From the NCBI GenBank assembly GCA_964624465.1, contig CAZUZD010000362.1, forward strand, positions 1-5,940: a stretch of DNA of 5,940 nt, written 5' to 3'. The notes below the pieces were generated by a model. It worked only from the letters and a program-made list of their open reading frames with translations, was not told where the DNA came from and ran no database searches. How positions within the stretch are numbered: the stretch's first letter is position 1; every line of letters begins with the position of its first letter. The translations under genes were made by a program, and so were the position numbers. Positions 5,172 through 5,940 of the stretch are shown here, in pieces. Source of the DNA: CAZUZD01 sp964624465. GTDB lineage: Bacteria > Planctomycetota > Planctomycetia > Isosphaerales > Isosphaeraceae.

Positions 5172-5870
5172 TCAGACGAGGCCGGTGGCGTCGTCGGAGT
5201 CGGAGTCGAGATCGTCGTCGTCATCGTCCTCGACCTCGCAGTCGCAGGTGATGAGCTGGCCGTGGCAGCGGGGGCACTCCTCGATGTCGCAGCCGGGGAC
5301 GTGGAACTGACCGACGCCGACGGCGCAGTCGCCGCAGGGGCGCTCGGCGGCCATGGGCCAGCCGCGCTCGCGGCCGTAGGCGATCCGCTCGTAGGGCGTG
5401 CCCTCGATCGTGATCGTCGCCATGATCTGCGCGGCCTCGATGATCTCGGGCCAGCCCTCGGCCACCATCACGCCGTTGTGCTCGACCTGCGGGCCGTCGT
5501 CCTCGTCGTCATCGTCGTCGTCGTCGGCCGAGTCGTCCTCGTCGTCGTCATCGGGCGGGGCGATGAGCTCCAGCGGCTCCCAGTCCCAGCGGCCGGCGAG
5601 GTCGGGGGCGCCGGCGAGGAACATCAGGAAGGCGTCGACGACGTCGCGGGTGCTGATGCCGTCGGGCTCGAGCCCGAAGTGGCGGTCGGGCGAGCCGTCG
5701 CGGTACTCGAGCTGGTAGGCGCCGTCGTCCTGGCGATAGACCTGGATGTACCGCTCCTCCTCGGCAGTGAGCACCAGGAATTCCTCGTTCGCGAGGGCCT
5801 CGACGGCCGCGCGGACGGCGTCGGGTCCCGGGGCGTTGATCGTGCGGTCGTCGTCGATGTTGAGCTTCAT
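5172..5870 (-). CDS. Acidic two-module protein with a C-terminal Cys-rich, probably zinc-binding domain
   Basis: The 232-residue product has no signal peptide or membrane segment, so it is probably cytoplasmic. Module 1 (1-103) contains FLVLTAEEERYIQVYRQDDG, YQLEYRDGSPDRHF (52-65) and DVVDAFLMFLAG (76-87), then RWDWEPLEL. The pattern reminds me of Imm1-like immunity-type domains, but I cannot confirm this. Residues 107-125 are 17 of 19 Asp/Glu. Module 2 (about 131-213) has PYERIAYGRERGW, then C179-x2-C182, H190, C194, C199-x2-C202 and C209-x-C211 with the phrase HVPGCDIEECPRCHGQLITC. I recall similar small uncharacterised proteins with this cysteine array in planctomycetes and actinobacteria. 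A second acidic run fills 213-227. The start is the first ATG; the nearest purine site (AGGA) is about 13 bases upstream, which is weak. No reaction or partner can be assigned. Confidence 0.82.
   Translation of the reverse strand: MKLNIDDDRTINAPGPDAVRAAVEALANEEFLVLTAEEERYIQVYRQDDGAYQLEYRDGSPDRHFGLEPDGISTRDVVDAFLMFLAGAPDLAGRWDWEPLELIAPPDDDDEDDSADDDDDDDEDDGPQVEHNGVMVAEGWPEIIEAAQIMATITIEGTPYERIAYGRERGWPMAAERPCGDCAVGVGQFHVPGCDIEECPRCHGQLITCDCEVEDDDDDDLDSDSDDATGLV
5190..5228 (-). repeat. Asp/Ser codon repeat in the C-terminal acidic tail
   Basis: A run of GAC/GAT triplets with interspersed TCC/TCG codons encodes six consecutive Asp residues followed by LDSDSDD (215-227). It is a short coding microsatellite that could change length by slippage. 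Confidence 0.6.
5496..5552 (-). repeat. Poly-Asp triplet repeat between the two modules
   Basis: Nineteen codons, almost all GAC or GAT with two GAG/GAA and one TCG-GCC interruption, encode the acidic linker at residues 107-125. The plus strand shows it as runs of GTC/CGT triplets. It probably acts as a flexible charged spacer. Confidence 0.8.
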
Positions 5871-5940
5871 GGCCGGGCGGCGGTCCTGTGTGGGGGATCG
5901 GAACGGGGGGAAGGGGCCCGGCCGGGGACGGGTGCCGACC

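Noticed and set aside
5496..5552. CRISPR-like or satellite repeat
   Set aside because: The repetition is triplet-based and in frame, encoding poly-Asp; there are no spacers.

Overview
The window is very GC-rich (about 70% or more by eye) and reads as an ordinary, densely coded chromosomal stretch. I infer a planctomycete, most likely from the Isosphaeraceae. Three things point there: a secreted TIGR03067-domain protein (a family expanded in planctomycetes), a PEP-CTERM surface protein, and an ECF sigma factor gene overlapping a gene for a membrane protein, together with the extreme GC content. No rRNA, tRNA, CRISPR array, insertion sequence or phage gene was seen.

Layout, left to right. The first 49 bases are probably the 3' end of a plus-strand gene that starts outside the window. 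On the minus strand, 84-974 encodes a membrane-bound sterol desaturase/fatty acid hydroxylase family protein with all three histidine boxes. Upstream of it lies a long near-perfect hairpin (1121-1168), a likely terminator for the next minus-strand gene, 1217-1957, which encodes an exported PEP-CTERM protein. A 572-base gap (1958-2529) separates that gene from a divergent plus-strand gene. The gap holds the only clearly AT-rich island of the window, a likely promoter region, followed by GC-rich DNA in which no gene is supportable. The plus-strand gene 2530-3171 encodes a short probable lipoprotein of unknown function. It meets the next minus-strand gene tail to tail, with an imperfect inverted repeat covering both stop codons.

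The minus-strand pair 3804-4361 (ECF sigma factor) and 3215-3811 (four-helix membrane protein) overlaps by 8 bases and is almost certainly one transcript. A candidate ECF-type promoter sits about 35 bases upstream of the sigma gene, so self-activation is possible. The membrane protein is placed like an anti-sigma factor but lacks the zinc anti-sigma motif. A 304-base gap follows, then 4666-5103 (TIGR03067-domain exported protein, followed closely by a perfect 9-bp hairpin) and 5172-5870 (an acidic protein joining an N-terminal module to a C-terminal cysteine-rich, probably zinc-binding module through poly-aspartate). These last two are same-strand neighbours 68 bases apart and may be co-transcribed.

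The shared theme is the cell envelope: a membrane lipid enzyme, an anchored surface protein, a lipoprotein, an exported small-domain protein, and a sigma factor paired with a membrane protein. No known multi-gene system is evident. The best leads are the sigma/membrane-protein pair, the poly-Asp two-module protein and the hairpin at 1121-1168.
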